A stretch of 64,000 nt of DNA from Amblyomma americanum (GCF_052857255.1 NC_135504.1:147958121-148022120), one strand, 5' to 3'. Shown: positions 36,660 through 50,170, counted from the first letter of the stretch. Notes: generated by a model not told the origin, from the letters alone. A program made the numbers and translations.

Positions 36660-39600
36660 TAAGAGAAAAAGTTTTGATGCATGTCACAGGGACACTTGTA
36701 AAACCGGTGTTCAGATTTACCTCGTTTCGGACTAAAACAGCTTGTTTCGTTGGATTAAGCACGAATACATGCTTTTCGCGCAGTTATAAGAGAAAAAAGT
36801 TTTGACGCGTAGCACATGGACACATTTAAAACCGATGTTTTCAGATTTAGCTCGTTTCGGTCTAAAACAGCTTGTTTCGTTGTATTAAGCAAGAATACAT
36901 GCTTTTCGCGCAGTTATAAGAGAAAAAGATTTGACGCGTTTCACAGGGACACTTGTAAAACCGATGTGTTCAGATTTAGCTCGTTTCGGTCTAAAACAAC
37001 TTGTTTCGTTGTATTAAGCACGAATACATGCTTTTCGCGCAGTTATAAGAGAAAAAGTTTAGACGCGTGTCACAGGGACACTTGTAAAACCGATGTGTTT
37101 AGATATAGCTCGTTTTGGTATAAAACAGCTTGTTTCGTTGTTTTAGGCAAGAATACGTCCTTTTCGCGTAGTTATAGAAGAAAATATTCTTACGCGTATT
37201 AGAGGGACTTGTAAAACCGATGTGTTCAGATTTAGCTCATCTCGGTATACATGCTTTTCGCGCAGTTATAAGAAAAAGTTTTGACGCGTGTCGCAGGGAC
37301 ACTTGTGAAACCGATGTGTTCAGATTTACCTCGTTTCGTTCTAAAACAGCCTGTTTCGTTGGATTAAGCACGAATACATGCTTTTCGCGCAGTTATAAGA
37401 GAAAAAGTTTTGACGCATATCACCTGGACACTTGTAAAACCGATGTGTTCATATATAGCCTGTTTTGGTCTAAAACAGCTTGTTTCGTTGTATTAAGCAC
37501 GAATACATGCTTTTCGCGCAGTTATAAGAGAAAAAGTTTTCACGCGTGTCACAGGGACACTGTAAAACCGATGTGTTCAGAGTTACCTCGTTTCGGTCTA
37601 AAACAGCTTGTTTCGTTGGATTAAGCACGAATACATGCTTTTCGTGCAGTTATAGGAGAAAAAGTTGATGCGTATTACATGGACACTTGTAAAACCGATC
37701 TGTTCAGATCTAGCACGTTTTGGTCTAAAACAGCTTGTTTCGTTGTATTAGCACGAATACATGCTTTTCGCGCAGTTATAAGAGAAAAAGTTTTGACGCG
37801 TGTCACAGGGACACTTGTAAAACCGATGTGTTCAGACTTACCTTGTTTCGTTGTATTAAGCCCGAATACAAGCTTTTCGCGCAGTTATAAGAGAAAAAAG
37901 TTTTGACGCGTATCACATGGACACTTGTAAAACCGATGTGTTCAGATCTAGCTCGTTTTGGTCTAAAACAGCTTGTTTGTGATTTAGCTCGTTTCGGTCT
38001 AAACAGCTTGTTTCGTTGTATTAAGCAAGAATACATGCTTTTCGCGCAGTCACAAGAGAAAAAGTTTTGACGCGTGTCACAGGAACACTTGTAAAACCGC
38101 TGTGTTCAGATTTACCTCGTTTCTGTCTAAAACAGCTTTTTTCGTTGGATTAAGCAAGAATACATGCTTTTCGCGCAGTTATAAGAGAAAAAATTTTGAC
38201 GCGTATCACATGGACACTTGTAAAACCGATGTGTTCAGATCTAGCTCTTTTTGGCCTAAAACAGCTTGTTTCGTTGTATTAAGTACGAATACAACCTTTT
38301 CGCGCAGTTATAAGAGAAAAAGTTTTGACGCGTATTACATGGACACTTTTAAAACCGATGTGTTCAGATATAGCTCATCTCGGTCTAAAACAGCTAGTTT
38401 CGTTGTATTAAGCACGAATACATGCTTTTCGCGCATTTATAGAAAACGTTTTGATGCGTATTAGAGGGACACTTGTAAAACCGATGTGTTCAGATTTAGC
38501 TCATCTCGGTCTAAAACAGCTTGTTTCGTTGTATTAAGCACGAATACATGCTTGTCGCGCAGTTATAAGAGAAAAAGTTTTGACGCGTATCAGAGGAACA
38601 CTTGTAAAACCGATGTGTTGTGATTTAGCTCGCTTCGGTCTAAAACAGCTTGTTTCGTTGTATTAAGCACGAATACAAGCTTTTCGCGCAGTTATAAGAG
38701 AAAAAGTTTTGACACGTATCAGAGGAACGCTTGTAAAACCGATGTGTTGTGATTTAGCTCGTTTCGGTCTAAAACAGCTAGTTTTGTTGTTTTAAGCACG
38801 AATACGTGCGTTTTCGCGCAATTATAAGCAAAAGTCTTGACGCGTATCACATGGACACTTGTAAAACTGATGTGTTCAGATTTACCTCGTTTCGGTCTAA
38901 AACAGCTTGTTTCGTTAGATTAAGCACGAATACATGCTTTTCGTACTGTTATAGAAGAAAACGTTTTGACGCCTATTAGAGGGACACTTGTAAAACCGAT
39001 GTGTTCAGATTTAGCTCATCTCGGTCTAAAACAGCTTGTTTCGTTGTATTAAGCACGAATACATGCTTTTCGCGCAGTTATAAGAGAAAAAGTTTTGACG
39101 CGTATCAGAGGAACACTTGTAAAACCGATGTGTTGTGATTTAGCTCGCTTCGGTCTAAAACAGCTTGTTTCGTTGTATTAAGCACGAATACATGCTTTTC
39201 GCGCAGTTATAGAAGAAAACGTTTTGACGCCAATTAGAGGGACACTTGTAAAACCGATGTGTTCAGATTTAGCTCATCTCGGTCTAAAACAGCTTGTTTC
39301 GTTGTATTAAGCACGAATACATGCTTTTCGCGCAGTTATAAGAGAAAAAGTTTTGACGCGTATCAGAGGAACACTTGTAAAACCGATGTGTTGTGATTTA
39401 GCTCGCTTCGGTCTAAAACAACTTGTTTCGTTGTATTAAGCACGAATACATGCTTTTCGCGCAGTTATACGACGCGTATCACATGGACACTTGTAAAACC
39501 GATGTGTTCAGATCTAGCTCGATTTGGTCTAAAACAGCTTGTTTCGTTGTATTAAGCACGAATACATGCTTTTCGCGCAGTTCTAAGAGAAAAAGTTTTG

Positions 39601-40055
39601 ACGCCTATCACACGGACACTTGTAAAACCGATGTGTTCAGATCTAGCTCGTTTTGGTCTAAAACAGCTTGTTTCGTTGTATTAAGCACGAATACATGCTT
39701 TTCGCGCAGTTATAAGTGAAAAAGTTTTGACGCGTATCAAAGGAACACTTGCAAAACCGATGTGTTGTGATTTAGGTCGTTTCGGTCTAAAACAACTTGT
39801 TTCGTTGTATTAAGCACGAATACATGCTTTTCGCGCAGTTGTGAGAAAAAGTTTTGACTCGTGTCACAGGGACACTTGTAAAACCGATGTGTTCAGATCT
39901 AGCTCGTTTTGGTCTAAAACAGTTTGTTTGTGATTTAGCTCGTTTCGGTCTAAACAGCTTGTTTCGTTGTATTAAGCAAGAATACATGCTTTTCGCGCAG
40001 TCACAAGAGAAAAAGTTTGGACGCGTGTCACAGGGACACTTGTAAAACCGATGTG
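36660..40055 (+). repeat. Irregular, more divergent monomer block (copy 1)
   Basis: Monomers here carry many private substitutions and truncations that are rare elsewhere. Examples are CTCGGTATACATGC near 37243 (about 50 bp lost), AAAAGTTGATGCG near 37661, CTTACCTTGTTTCG near 37838 (part of a monomer lost), GCGCATTTATAGAAAACG near 38431, GTGCGTTTTCGCGCAATTA near 38807 and GTTATACGACGCG near 39465. HOR order is lost, although a string of AGAGGAACACTTG / GCTCGCTTCGG monomers alternates with ATTAGAGGGACACTTG monomers at 38.4-39.4 kb. It looks like older satellite that was not recently homogenised. The block is copied whole at 44380-47775. Confidence 0.8.
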
Positions 40056-40606
40056 TCTAGATTTACCTCGTTTCGGTCTAAAACAGCTTGTTTCGTTGTA
40101 TTAAGCACGAATACATGCTTTTCGCGCAGTTATAAGAGAAAAAGTTTTGACGCCTATCCCATGGACACTTGTAAAACCGATGTGTTCAGATCTAGCTCGT
40201 TTTGGTCTAAAACAGCTTGTTTTGTTGTATTAAGCACGAATACATGCTTTTCGCGCAGTTATAAGAGAAAAAAGTTTTGACGCGTATCACATGGACACAT
40301 TTAAAACCGATGTGTTCAGATTTAGCTCGTTTCGGTCTAAAACAGGTTGTTTCGTTGTATTGAGCAAGAATACATGCTTTTCGCGCTGTTATAAGAGAAA
40401 AAGTTTTGACGCGTGTCACAGGGACACTTGTAAAACCGATGTGTTCAGATTTACCTCGTTTCGGACTAAAACAACTTGATTCGTTGGATTAAGCACGAAT
40501 ACATGCTTTTCGCGCAGTTATAAGAGAAAAAAGTTTTGACGCGTATCACATGGACACATTTAAAACCGGTGTGTTCAGATTTAGCTCGTTTCGGTCTAAA
40601 ACAGCT

Positions 40607-40722
40607 TTCGGTCTAAAAGCAGCATCGTCCTCGTCTGTGTGTTTCTTCGATGTCTTCGTTTACTTTCCGCTGCCATTTATTCGATCATGCACCAACTAGC
40701 TCAACAATCCACCTTATCAGCT
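40607..40722 (+). repeat. Non-satellite insert copy 8 (116 bp)
   Basis: Lies exactly 7203 bp after copy 7, with the same upstream CTTGATTCG change. It is the last copy in the window; nothing like it is seen from 40.7 to 64 kb. Confidence 0.9.
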
Positions 40723-42506
40723 TGTTTTGTTGTATTAAGCAAGAATACATGCTTTTCGCGCAGTTATAAGAGAAAAAGTTTTGACGCGTTTCACAGGGAC
40801 ACTTGTAAAACCGATGTGTTGAGATTTAGCTCGTTTCGGTCTAAAACAACTTGTTTCGTTGTATTAAGCATGAATACATGCTTTTAGCGCAGTTATAAGA
40901 GAAGAAGTTTTGACGCGTATCACATGGACACTTGTAAAACCGATGTGTTCAGATCTAGCTCGTTTTGGTCTAAAACAGCTCGTTTCGTTGTATTAAGCAC
41001 GAATACATGCTTTTCGCGCAGTTATAAGCGAAAAAGTTTTGACGCGTATCAGAAGAAGACTTGTAAAGCCGATGTGTTCAGATCTAGCTCGTTTCGGTCT
41101 AAAACAGCTTGTTTCGTTGTATTAAGCACGAATACATGCTCTTAGCGCAGTTATAAGAGAAAAAGATTCGACGCCTATCACATGGACACTTGTAAACCGA
41201 TGTGTTCAGATCTAGCTCGTTTTGGTCTAAAACAGCTTGTTTCGTTGTATTAAGCAAGAATACAATGCTTTTCGCGCAGTTATAAGAGAAAAAGTTTTGA
41301 CGCGTTTCACAGGGACACTTGTAAAACCGATGGGTTCAGATTTAGCTCGTTTCGGTCTAAAACAACTTGTTTCGTTGTATTAAGCACGAATACATGCTTT
41401 TCGCGCAGTTATAAGAGAAAAAGTTTTGACGCGTATCACGTGGATACTTGTAAAACCGATGTGTTTAGATATAGCTCGTTTTGGTATAAAACCGCTTGTT
41501 TCGTTGTTTTAAGCAAGAGTACGTGCTTTTCGCGTAGTTATAGAAGAAAAAGTTTTGACGCGTTTCACAGGGACACATTTAAAACCGATGTGTCTAGATT
41601 TAGCTCGTTTCGGTCTAAAACAGCTTGTTTCGTTGTATTAAGCACGAAAACATGCTTTTCGCGCAGTTATAAGAGAAAAAAGTTTTGACGCGTATCACAT
41701 GGACACATTTAAAACCGATGTGTTCAGATTTAGCTCGTTTTGGTCTAAAACAACTTGTTTCGTTGTATTAAGCACGAATACGTGCTTTTCGCGCAGTTAT
41801 AAGAGAAAAAGTTTTGACGCGTATCACGTGGATACTTGTAAAACCGATGTGTTTAAATATAGCTCGTTTTGGTATAAAACAGCTTGTTTCGTTGTTTTAA
41901 GCACGAATACGTGCTTTTCGCGTAGTTATAGAAGAAAAAGTTTTGACGCGTATCAGAGGAAAACTTTAAAACCGATGTGTTGTGATTTAGCTTGTTTCGG
42001 TCTAAAACAGCTTGTTTCGTTGTATTAAGCAAGAATACATGCTTTTCGCGCAGTTATAAGAGAAAAAGTTTTGACGCGTGTCACAGGGACACTTGTAAAA
42101 CCGATGTGTTCAGATTTATCTCGTTTCGGACTAAAACAGCTTGTTTCGTTGGATTAAGCACGAATACATGCTTTTCGCGCAGTTATAAGAGAAAAAATTT
42201 TTGACGCGTATCACATGGACACATTTAAAACCGATGTGTTCAGATTTAGCTCGTTTCGGTCTAAAACAACTTGTTTCGTTGTATTAGGCACGAATACATG
42301 CTTTTAGCGCAGTTATAGGAGAAGAAGTTTTGAAGCGTATCACATGGACACTTGTAAAACCGATGTGTTCAGATCTAGGTCGTTTTGGTCTAAAACAGCT
42401 TGTTTCGTTGTATTAAGAACGAATACATGCTTTTCGCGCAGTTATAAGAGAAAAAGTTTCGACGCGTATCACATGGACACTTGTAAAACCGATGTGTTCA
42501 AATCTA

Positions 42507-43540
42507 GCTCGTTTTGGTATAAAACCGCTTGTTTCGTTGTTTTAGGCAAGAATACGTGCTTTTCGCGTAGTTATAGAAGAAAAAGTTTTGACGCGTTTCA
42601 CAGGGACACATTTAAAACCGATGTGTCTAGATTTAGCTCGTTTCGGTCTAAAACAGCTTGTTTCGTTGTATTAGGCACGAATACATGCTTTTCGCGCAGT
42701 TATAAGAGAAAAAGTTTTGACGCCTATCCCATGGACACTTGTAAAACCGATGTGTTCAGATCTAGCTCGTTTTGGTCTAAAACAGCTTGTTTCGTTGTAT
42801 TGAGCAAGAATACAATGCTTTTCGCGGAGTTATAAGAGAAAAAGTTTTGACGCGTTTCACAGGGACACTTGTAAAACCGATGTGTTCAGATTTAGCTCGT
42901 TTCGGTCTAAAACAACTTGTTTAGTTGTATTAAGCACGAATACATGCTTTTCGCGCACTTATAGGAGAAAAAGTTTTGACGCGTATCACATGGATACTTG
43001 TAAAACCGATGTGTTTAGATATAGCTCGTTTTGGTATAAAACCGCTTGTTTCGTTGTTTTAGGCAAGAATACGTGCTTTTCGCGTAGTTATAGAAGAAAA
43101 AGTTTTGACGCGTTTCACAGGGACACATTTAAAACCGATGTGTCTAGATTTAGCTCGTTTCGGTCTAAAACAGCTTGTTTCGTTGTATTAGGCACGAATA
43201 CATGCTTTTCGCGCAGTTATAAGAGAAAAAGTTTTGACGCCTATCCCATGGACACTTGTAAAACCGATGTGTTCAGATCTAGCTCGTTTTGGTCTAAAAC
43301 AGCTTGTTTCGTTGTATTGAGCAAGAATACAATGCTTTTCGCGGAGTTATAAGAGAAAAAGTTTTGACGCGTTTCACAGGGACACTTGTAAAACCGATGT
43401 GTTCAGATTTAGCTCGTTTCGGTCTAAAACAACTTGTTTAGTTGTATTAAGCACGAATACATGCTTTTCGCGCACTTATAAGAGAAAAAGTTTTGACGCG
43501 TATCACATGGATACTTGTAAAACCGATGTGTTTAGATATA
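42507..43540 (+). repeat. 517-bp (four-monomer) tandem duplication
   Basis: The stretch from about 42507 to 43111 is repeated at an offset of 517 bp (to about 43628). It covers four monomers: the end of type c, then d, a and b types with TTGTTTAGTTGTATTAAG and GCGCACTTATA variants. The single-copy state is kept at 35304-35820 in the upstream duplicate, so this event is younger than the 7.2/7.7-kb duplication. Confidence 0.85.
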
Positions 43541-44379
43541 GCTCGTTTTGGTATAAAACCGCTTGTTTCGTTGTTTTAGGCAAGAATACGTGCTTTTCGC
43601 GTAGTTATAGAAGAAAAAGTTTTGACGCGTTACACAGGGACACTTGTAAAACCGATGGTTCAGATTTTGCTCGTTTCGGTCTAAGACAGCTTGTTTCGTT
43701 GTATTAAGCACGAATACATGCTTTTAGCGCAGATATAAGAGAAAAAGTTTTGACGCGTATCACATGGACACTTGTAAAACCGATGTGTTCAGATCTAGCT
43801 CATCTCGGTCTAAAACAGCTTGTTTCGTTGTAATAAGCACGAATACATGCTTTTCGCGCCGTTATAAGAGAAAAAGTTTTGACGCGTGTCACAGGGACAC
43901 TTGTAAAACCGATGTGTTCAGATTTAGCTCGTTTCGGTCTAAAACAACTTGTTTCGTTGTATTAAGCACGAATACGTGCTTTTCGCGCAGTTATAAGAGA
44001 AAAAGTTTTGACGCGTATCACGTGGATACTTGTAAAACCGATGTGTTTAGATATAGCTCGTTTTGGTATAAAACAGCTTGTTTCGTTGTTTTAAGCACGA
44101 ATACGTGCTTTTCGCGTAGTTATAGAAGAAAAAGTTTTGACGCATATCAGAGGAAAACTTTCAAACCGATGTTTTGTGATTTAGCTCGTTTCGGTCTAAA
44201 ACAGCTTGTTTCGTTGTATTAAGCAAGAATACATGCTTTTCGCGCAGTTATAAGAGAAAAAGTTTTGACGCGTGTCACAGGGACACTTGTAAAACCAATG
44301 TGTTCAGATTTAGCTCATCTCGGTCTAAAACAGCTTGTTTCGTTGTATTAAGCACGAATACATGCTTTTCGCGCAGTTA

Positions 44380-47300
44380 TAAGAGAAAAAGTTTTGATGC
44401 ATGTCACAGGGACACTTGTAAAACCGGTGTTCAGATTTACCTCGTTTCGGACTAAAACAGCTTGTTTCGTTGGATTAAGCACGAATACATGCTTTTCGCG
44501 CAGTTATAAGAGAAAAAAGTTTTGACGCGTAGCACATGGACACATTTAAAACCGATGTTTTCAGATTTAGCTCGTTTCGGTCTAAAACAGCTTGTTTCGT
44601 TGTATTAAGCAAGAATACATGCTTTTCGCGCAGTTATAAGAGAAAAAGATTTGACGCGTTTCACAGGGACACTTGTAAAACCGATGTGTTCAGATTTAGC
44701 TCGTTTCGGTCTAAAACAACTTGTTTCGTTGTATTAAGCACGAATACATGCTTTTCGCGCAGTTATAAGAGAAAAAGTTTAGACGCGTGTCACAGGGACA
44801 CTTGTAAAACCGATGTGTTTAGATATAGCTCGTTTTGGTATAAAACAGCTTGTTTCGTTGTTTTAGGCAAGAATACGTCCTTTTCGCGTAGTTATAGAAG
44901 AAAATATTCTTACGCGTATTAGAGGGACTTGTAAAACCGATGTGTTCAGATTTAGCTCATCTCGGTATACATGCTTTTCGCGCAGTTATAAGAAAAAGTT
45001 TTGACGCGTGTCGCAGGGACACTTGTGAAACCGATGTGTTCAGATTTACCTCGTTTCGTTCTAAAACAGCCTGTTTCGTTGGATTAAGCACGAATACATG
45101 CTTTTCGCGCAGTTATAAGAGAAAAAGTTTTGACGCATATCACCTGGACACTTGTAAAACCGATGTGTTCATATATAGCCTGTTTTGGTCTAAAACAGCT
45201 TGTTTCGTTGTATTAAGCACGAATACATGCTTTTCGCGCAGTTATAAGAGAAAAAGTTTTCACGCGTGTCACAGGGACACTGTAAAACCGATGTGTTCAG
45301 AGTTACCTCGTTTCGGTCTAAAACAGCTTGTTTCGTTGGATTAAGCACGAATACATGCTTTTCGTGCAGTTATAGGAGAAAAAGTTGATGCGTATTACAT
45401 GGACACTTGTAAAACCGATCTGTTCAGATCTAGCACGTTTTGGTCTAAAACAGCTTGTTTCGTTGTATTAGCACGAATACATGCTTTTCGCGCAGTTATA
45501 AGAGAAAAAGTTTTGACGCGTGTCACAGGGACACTTGTAAAACCGATGTGTTCAGACTTACCTTGTTTCGTTGTATTAAGCCCGAATACAAGCTTTTCGC
45601 GCAGTTATAAGAGAAAAAAGTTTTGACGCGTATCACATGGACACTTGTAAAACCGATGTGTTCAGATCTAGCTCGTTTTGGTCTAAAACAGCTTGTTTGT
45701 GATTTAGCTCGTTTCGGTCTAAACAGCTTGTTTCGTTGTATTAAGCAAGAATACATGCTTTTCGCGCAGTCACAAGAGAAAAAGTTTTGACGCGTGTCAC
45801 AGGAACACTTGTAAAACCGCTGTGTTCAGATTTACCTCGTTTCTGTCTAAAACAGCTTTTTTCGTTGGATTAAGCAAGAATACATGCTTTTCGCGCAGTT
45901 ATAAGAGAAAAAATTTTGACGCGTATCACATGGACACTTGTAAAACCGATGTGTTCAGATCTAGCTCTTTTTGGCCTAAAACAGCTTGTTTCGTTGTATT
46001 AAGTACGAATACAACCTTTTCGCGCAGTTATAAGAGAAAAAGTTTTGACGCGTATTACATGGACACTTTTAAAACCGATGTGTTCAGATATAGCTCATCT
46101 CGGTCTAAAACAGCTAGTTTCGTTGTATTAAGCACGAATACATGCTTTTCGCGCATTTATAGAAAACGTTTTGATGCGTATTAGAGGGACACTTGTAAAA
46201 CCGATGTGTTCAGATTTAGCTCATCTCGGTCTAAAACAGCTTGTTTCGTTGTATTAAGCACGAATACATGCTTGTCGCGCAGTTATAAGAGAAAAAGTTT
46301 TGACGCGTATCAGAGGAACACTTGTAAAACCGATGTGTTGTGATTTAGCTCGCTTCGGTCTAAAACAGCTTGTTTCGTTGTATTAAGCACGAATACAAGC
46401 TTTTCGCGCAGTTATAAGAGAAAAAGTTTTGACACGTATCAGAGGAACGCTTGTAAAACCGATGTGTTGTGATTTAGCTCGTTTCGGTCTAAAACAGCTA
46501 GTTTTGTTGTTTTAAGCACGAATACGTGCGTTTTCGCGCAATTATAAGCAAAAGTCTTGACGCGTATCACATGGACACTTGTAAAACTGATGTGTTCAGA
46601 TTTACCTCGTTTCGGTCTAAAACAGCTTGTTTCGTTAGATTAAGCACGAATACATGCTTTTCGTACTGTTATAGAAGAAAACGTTTTGACGCCTATTAGA
46701 GGGACACTTGTAAAACCGATGTGTTCAGATTTAGCTCATCTCGGTCTAAAACAGCTTGTTTCGTTGTATTAAGCACGAATACATGCTTTTCGCGCAGTTA
46801 TAAGAGAAAAAGTTTTGACGCGTATCAGAGGAACACTTGTAAAACCGATGTGTTGTGATTTAGCTCGCTTCGGTCTAAAACAGCTTGTTTCGTTGTATTA
46901 AGCACGAATACATGCTTTTCGCGCAGTTATAGAAGAAAACGTTTTGACGCCAATTAGAGGGACACTTGTAAAACCGATGTGTTCAGATTTAGCTCATCTC
47001 GGTCTAAAACAGCTTGTTTCGTTGTATTAAGCACGAATACATGCTTTTCGCGCAGTTATAAGAGAAAAAGTTTTGACGCGTATCAGAGGAACACTTGTAA
47101 AACCGATGTGTTGTGATTTAGCTCGCTTCGGTCTAAAACAACTTGTTTCGTTGTATTAAGCACGAATACATGCTTTTCGCGCAGTTATACGACGCGTATC
47201 ACATGGACACTTGTAAAACCGATGTGTTCAGATCTAGCTCGATTTGGTCTAAAACAGCTTGTTTCGTTGTATTAAGCACGAATACATGCTTTTCGCGCAG

Positions 47301-47775
47301 TTCTAAGAGAAAAAGTTTTGACGCCTATCACACGGACACTTGTAAAACCGATGTGTTCAGATCTAGCTCGTTTTGGTCTAAAACAGCTTGTTTCGTTGTA
47401 TTAAGCACGAATACATGCTTTTCGCGCAGTTATAAGTGAAAAAGTTTTGACGCGTATCAAAGGAACACTTGCAAAACCGATGTGTTGTGATTTAGGTCGT
47501 TTCGGTCTAAAACAACTTGTTTCGTTGTATTAAGCACGAATACATGCTTTTCGCGCAGTTGTGAGAAAAAGTTTTGACTCGTGTCACAGGGACACTTGTA
47601 AAACCGATGTGTTCAGATCTAGCTCGTTTTGGTCTAAAACAGTTTGTTTGTGATTTAGCTCGTTTCGGTCTAAACAGCTTGTTTCGTTGTATTAAGCAAG
47701 AATACATGCTTTTCGCGCAGTCACAAGAGAAAAAGTTTGGACGCGTGTCACAGGGACACTTGTAAAACCGATGTG
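44380..47775 (+). repeat. Irregular monomer block (copy 2)
   Basis: Offset of 7720 bp from the block at 36660-40055, with all its private truncations in the same places. Beyond 47.78 kb the array passes into the last HOR family, whose monomers share several traits with the end of this block (CAGTCACAAGAG, CAGTTGTGAG, GGTCGTTTCGG). The block may be ancestral to, or mixed with, that family. Confidence 0.8.
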
Positions 47776-50170
47776 TTCAGATTTACCTCGTTTCGGTCTA
47801 AAACAGCTTTTTTCGTTGGATTAAGCAAGAATACATGCTTTTCGCGCAGTTATAAGAGAAAAAATTTTGACGCGTATCAGAGGAAGACTTGTAAAACCGA
47901 TGTGTTCAGATCTAGCTCGTTTCGGTCTAAAACAGCTTGTTTCGTTGTATTAAGCACGAATACATGCTCTTAGCGCAGTTATAAGAGAAAAAGTTTCGAC
48001 GCGTATCACATGGACACTTGAGAAACCGATGTGTTCAGATCTAGCTCATCTCGGTCTAAAACAGCTAGTTTCGTTGTATTAAGCAAGAATACATGCTTTT
48101 CGCGCAGTTATAAGGGAAAAAGTTCTGACGCGTATTAGAGGGACTTGTAAAACCGATGTGTTCAGATTTAGCTCATCTCGGTCTAAAACAGCTTGTTTCG
48201 TTGTATTAAGCACGAATACATGCTTTTCGCGCAGTTATAAGAGAAAAAGTTTTGACGCCTATCACATGGACACTTGTAAAACCGATGTGTTCAGATCTAG
48301 CTCGTTTTGGTCTAAAACAGCTTGTTTCGTTGTATTTATCAAGAATACAATGCTTTTCGCGCAGTTATAAGAGAAAAAGTTTTGACGCGTTTCACAGGGA
48401 CACTTGTAAAACCGATGTGTTCAGATTTAGCTCGTTTCGGTCTAAAACAACTTGTTTCGTTGTATTAAGCACGAATACATGCTTTTCGCGCAGTTATAAG
48501 AGAAAAAGTTTTGACGCGTATCACGTGGATACTTGTAAAACCGATGTGTTAAGATATAGCTCGTTTTGGTATAAAACCTCTTGTTTCGTTGTTTTAAGCA
48601 AGAGTACGTGCTTTTCGCGTAGTTATAGAAGAAAAAGTTTTGACGCGTTTCACAGGGACACATTTAAAACCGATGTGTCTAGATTTAGCTCGTTTCGGTC
48701 TAAAACAGCTTGTTTCGTTGTATTAAGCACGAATACATGCTTTTCGCGCAGGTATAAGAGAAAAAAGTTTTGACGCGCATCACATGGACACATTTAAAAC
48801 CGATGTGTTCAGATTTAGCTCGTTTTGGTCTAAAACAACTTGTTTCGTTGTATTAAGCACGAATACGTGCTTTTCGCGCAGTTATAAGAGAAAAAGTTTT
48901 GACGCGTATCACGTGGATACTTGTAAAACCGATGTGTTTAGATATAGCTCGTTTTGGTATAAAACAGCTTGTTTCGTTGTTTTAAGCACGAATACGTGCT
49001 TTTCGCGTAGTTATAGAAGAAAAAGTTTTGACGCGTATCAGAGGAAAACTTTAAAACCGATGTGTTGTGATTTAGCTCGCTTTGGTCTAAAACAGCTTGT
49101 TTCGTTGTATTAAGCAAGAATACATGCTTTTCGCGCAGTTATAAGAGAAAAAGTTTTGACGCGTGTCACAGGGACACTTGTAAAACCGATGTGTTCAGAT
49201 TTACCTCGTTTCGGACTAAAACAGCTTGTTTCGTTGGATTAAGCACGAATACATGCTTTTCGCGCAGTTATAAGAGAAAAAAGTTTTGAAGCGTATCACA
49301 TGGACACTTGTAAAACCGATGTGTTCAGATCTAGCTCGTTTTGGTCTAAAACAGCTTGTTTCGTTGTATTAAGAACGAATGCATGCTTTTCGCGCAGTTA
49401 TAAGAGAAAAAGTTTTGACGCGTATCAGAGGAAGACTTGTAAAACCGATTTGTTCAGATCTAGCTCGTTTCGGTCTAAAACAGCTTGTTTCGTTGTATTA
49501 AGCACGAATACATGCTCTTAGCGCAGTTATAAGAGAAAAAGTTTCGACGCGTATCACATGGACACTTGTAAAACCGATGTGTTCAAATCTAGCTCGTTTT
49601 GGTCTAAAACAGCTTGTTTCCTTGTATTAAGCAAGAATACAATGCTTTTCGTGCAGTTATTGGAGAAAAAGTTTTGACGCGTTTCACAGGGACACTTGTA
49701 AAACCGATGTGTTTAGATTTAGCTCGTTTCGGTCTAAAACAATTTCTTTCGTTGTATTAAGCACGAATACATGCTTGTCGCGCAGTTATAAGAGAAAAAG
49801 TTTTGACGCGTATCAGAGGAACACTTGTAAAACCGATGTGTTGTGATTTAGCTCGCTTCGGTCTAAAACAGCTTGTTTCGTTGTATTAAGCACGAATACA
49901 TGCTTTTCGCGCAGTTATAGAAGAAAACGTTTTGACGCCTATTAGAGGGACACTTGTAAAACCGATGTGTTCAGATTTAGCTCATCTCGGTCTAAAACAG
50001 CTTGTTTCGTTGTAGTAAGCACGAATACATGCTTTTCGCGCAGTTATAAGAGAAAAAGTTTTGACGCGTATCAGAGGAACACTTGTAAAACCGATGTGTT
50101 GTGATTTAGCTCGCATCGGTCTAAAACAGCTTGTTTCGTTGTATTAAGCACGAATACATGCTTTTCGCGC

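Larger units (their letters stand above)
32860..40060 (+). repeat. 7.2-kb segment, copy 1 of the large tandem duplication
   Basis: The sequence from about 32860 recurs 7203 bp downstream, and after about 35.7 kb at 7720 bp. It starts in regular insert-bearing HOR monomers, passes through the GATGGTTCAG type, and ends in the irregular monomers of 36.66-40.06 kb. Unusual private features, such as the truncated monomer at 37240-37260 and the GCAGTTATACGACGCG junction near 39465, are reproduced exactly in copy 2. The duplication is therefore younger than those changes. Confidence 0.85.
40061..47780 (+). repeat. 7.7-kb segment, copy 2 of the large tandem duplication
   Basis: Tandem copy of about 32860-40060, lengthened by an internal 517-bp duplication. 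The join near 40050-40072 is mosaic: GTGTCTAGATTTA matches the start of the unit, and TTTACCTCG just after matches its end. Few differences from copy 1 were found, one being CACTTATAGGAG near 42960 against CACTTATAAGAG near 35757. Confidence 0.85.

Noticed and set aside
37650..37680. Ribosome-binding-like AGGAG before GTTGATG as a bacterial start site
   Set aside because: TATAGGAG is a point variant of the monomer TATAAGAG, and the array is a eukaryotic-type satellite with no coding signal downstream.
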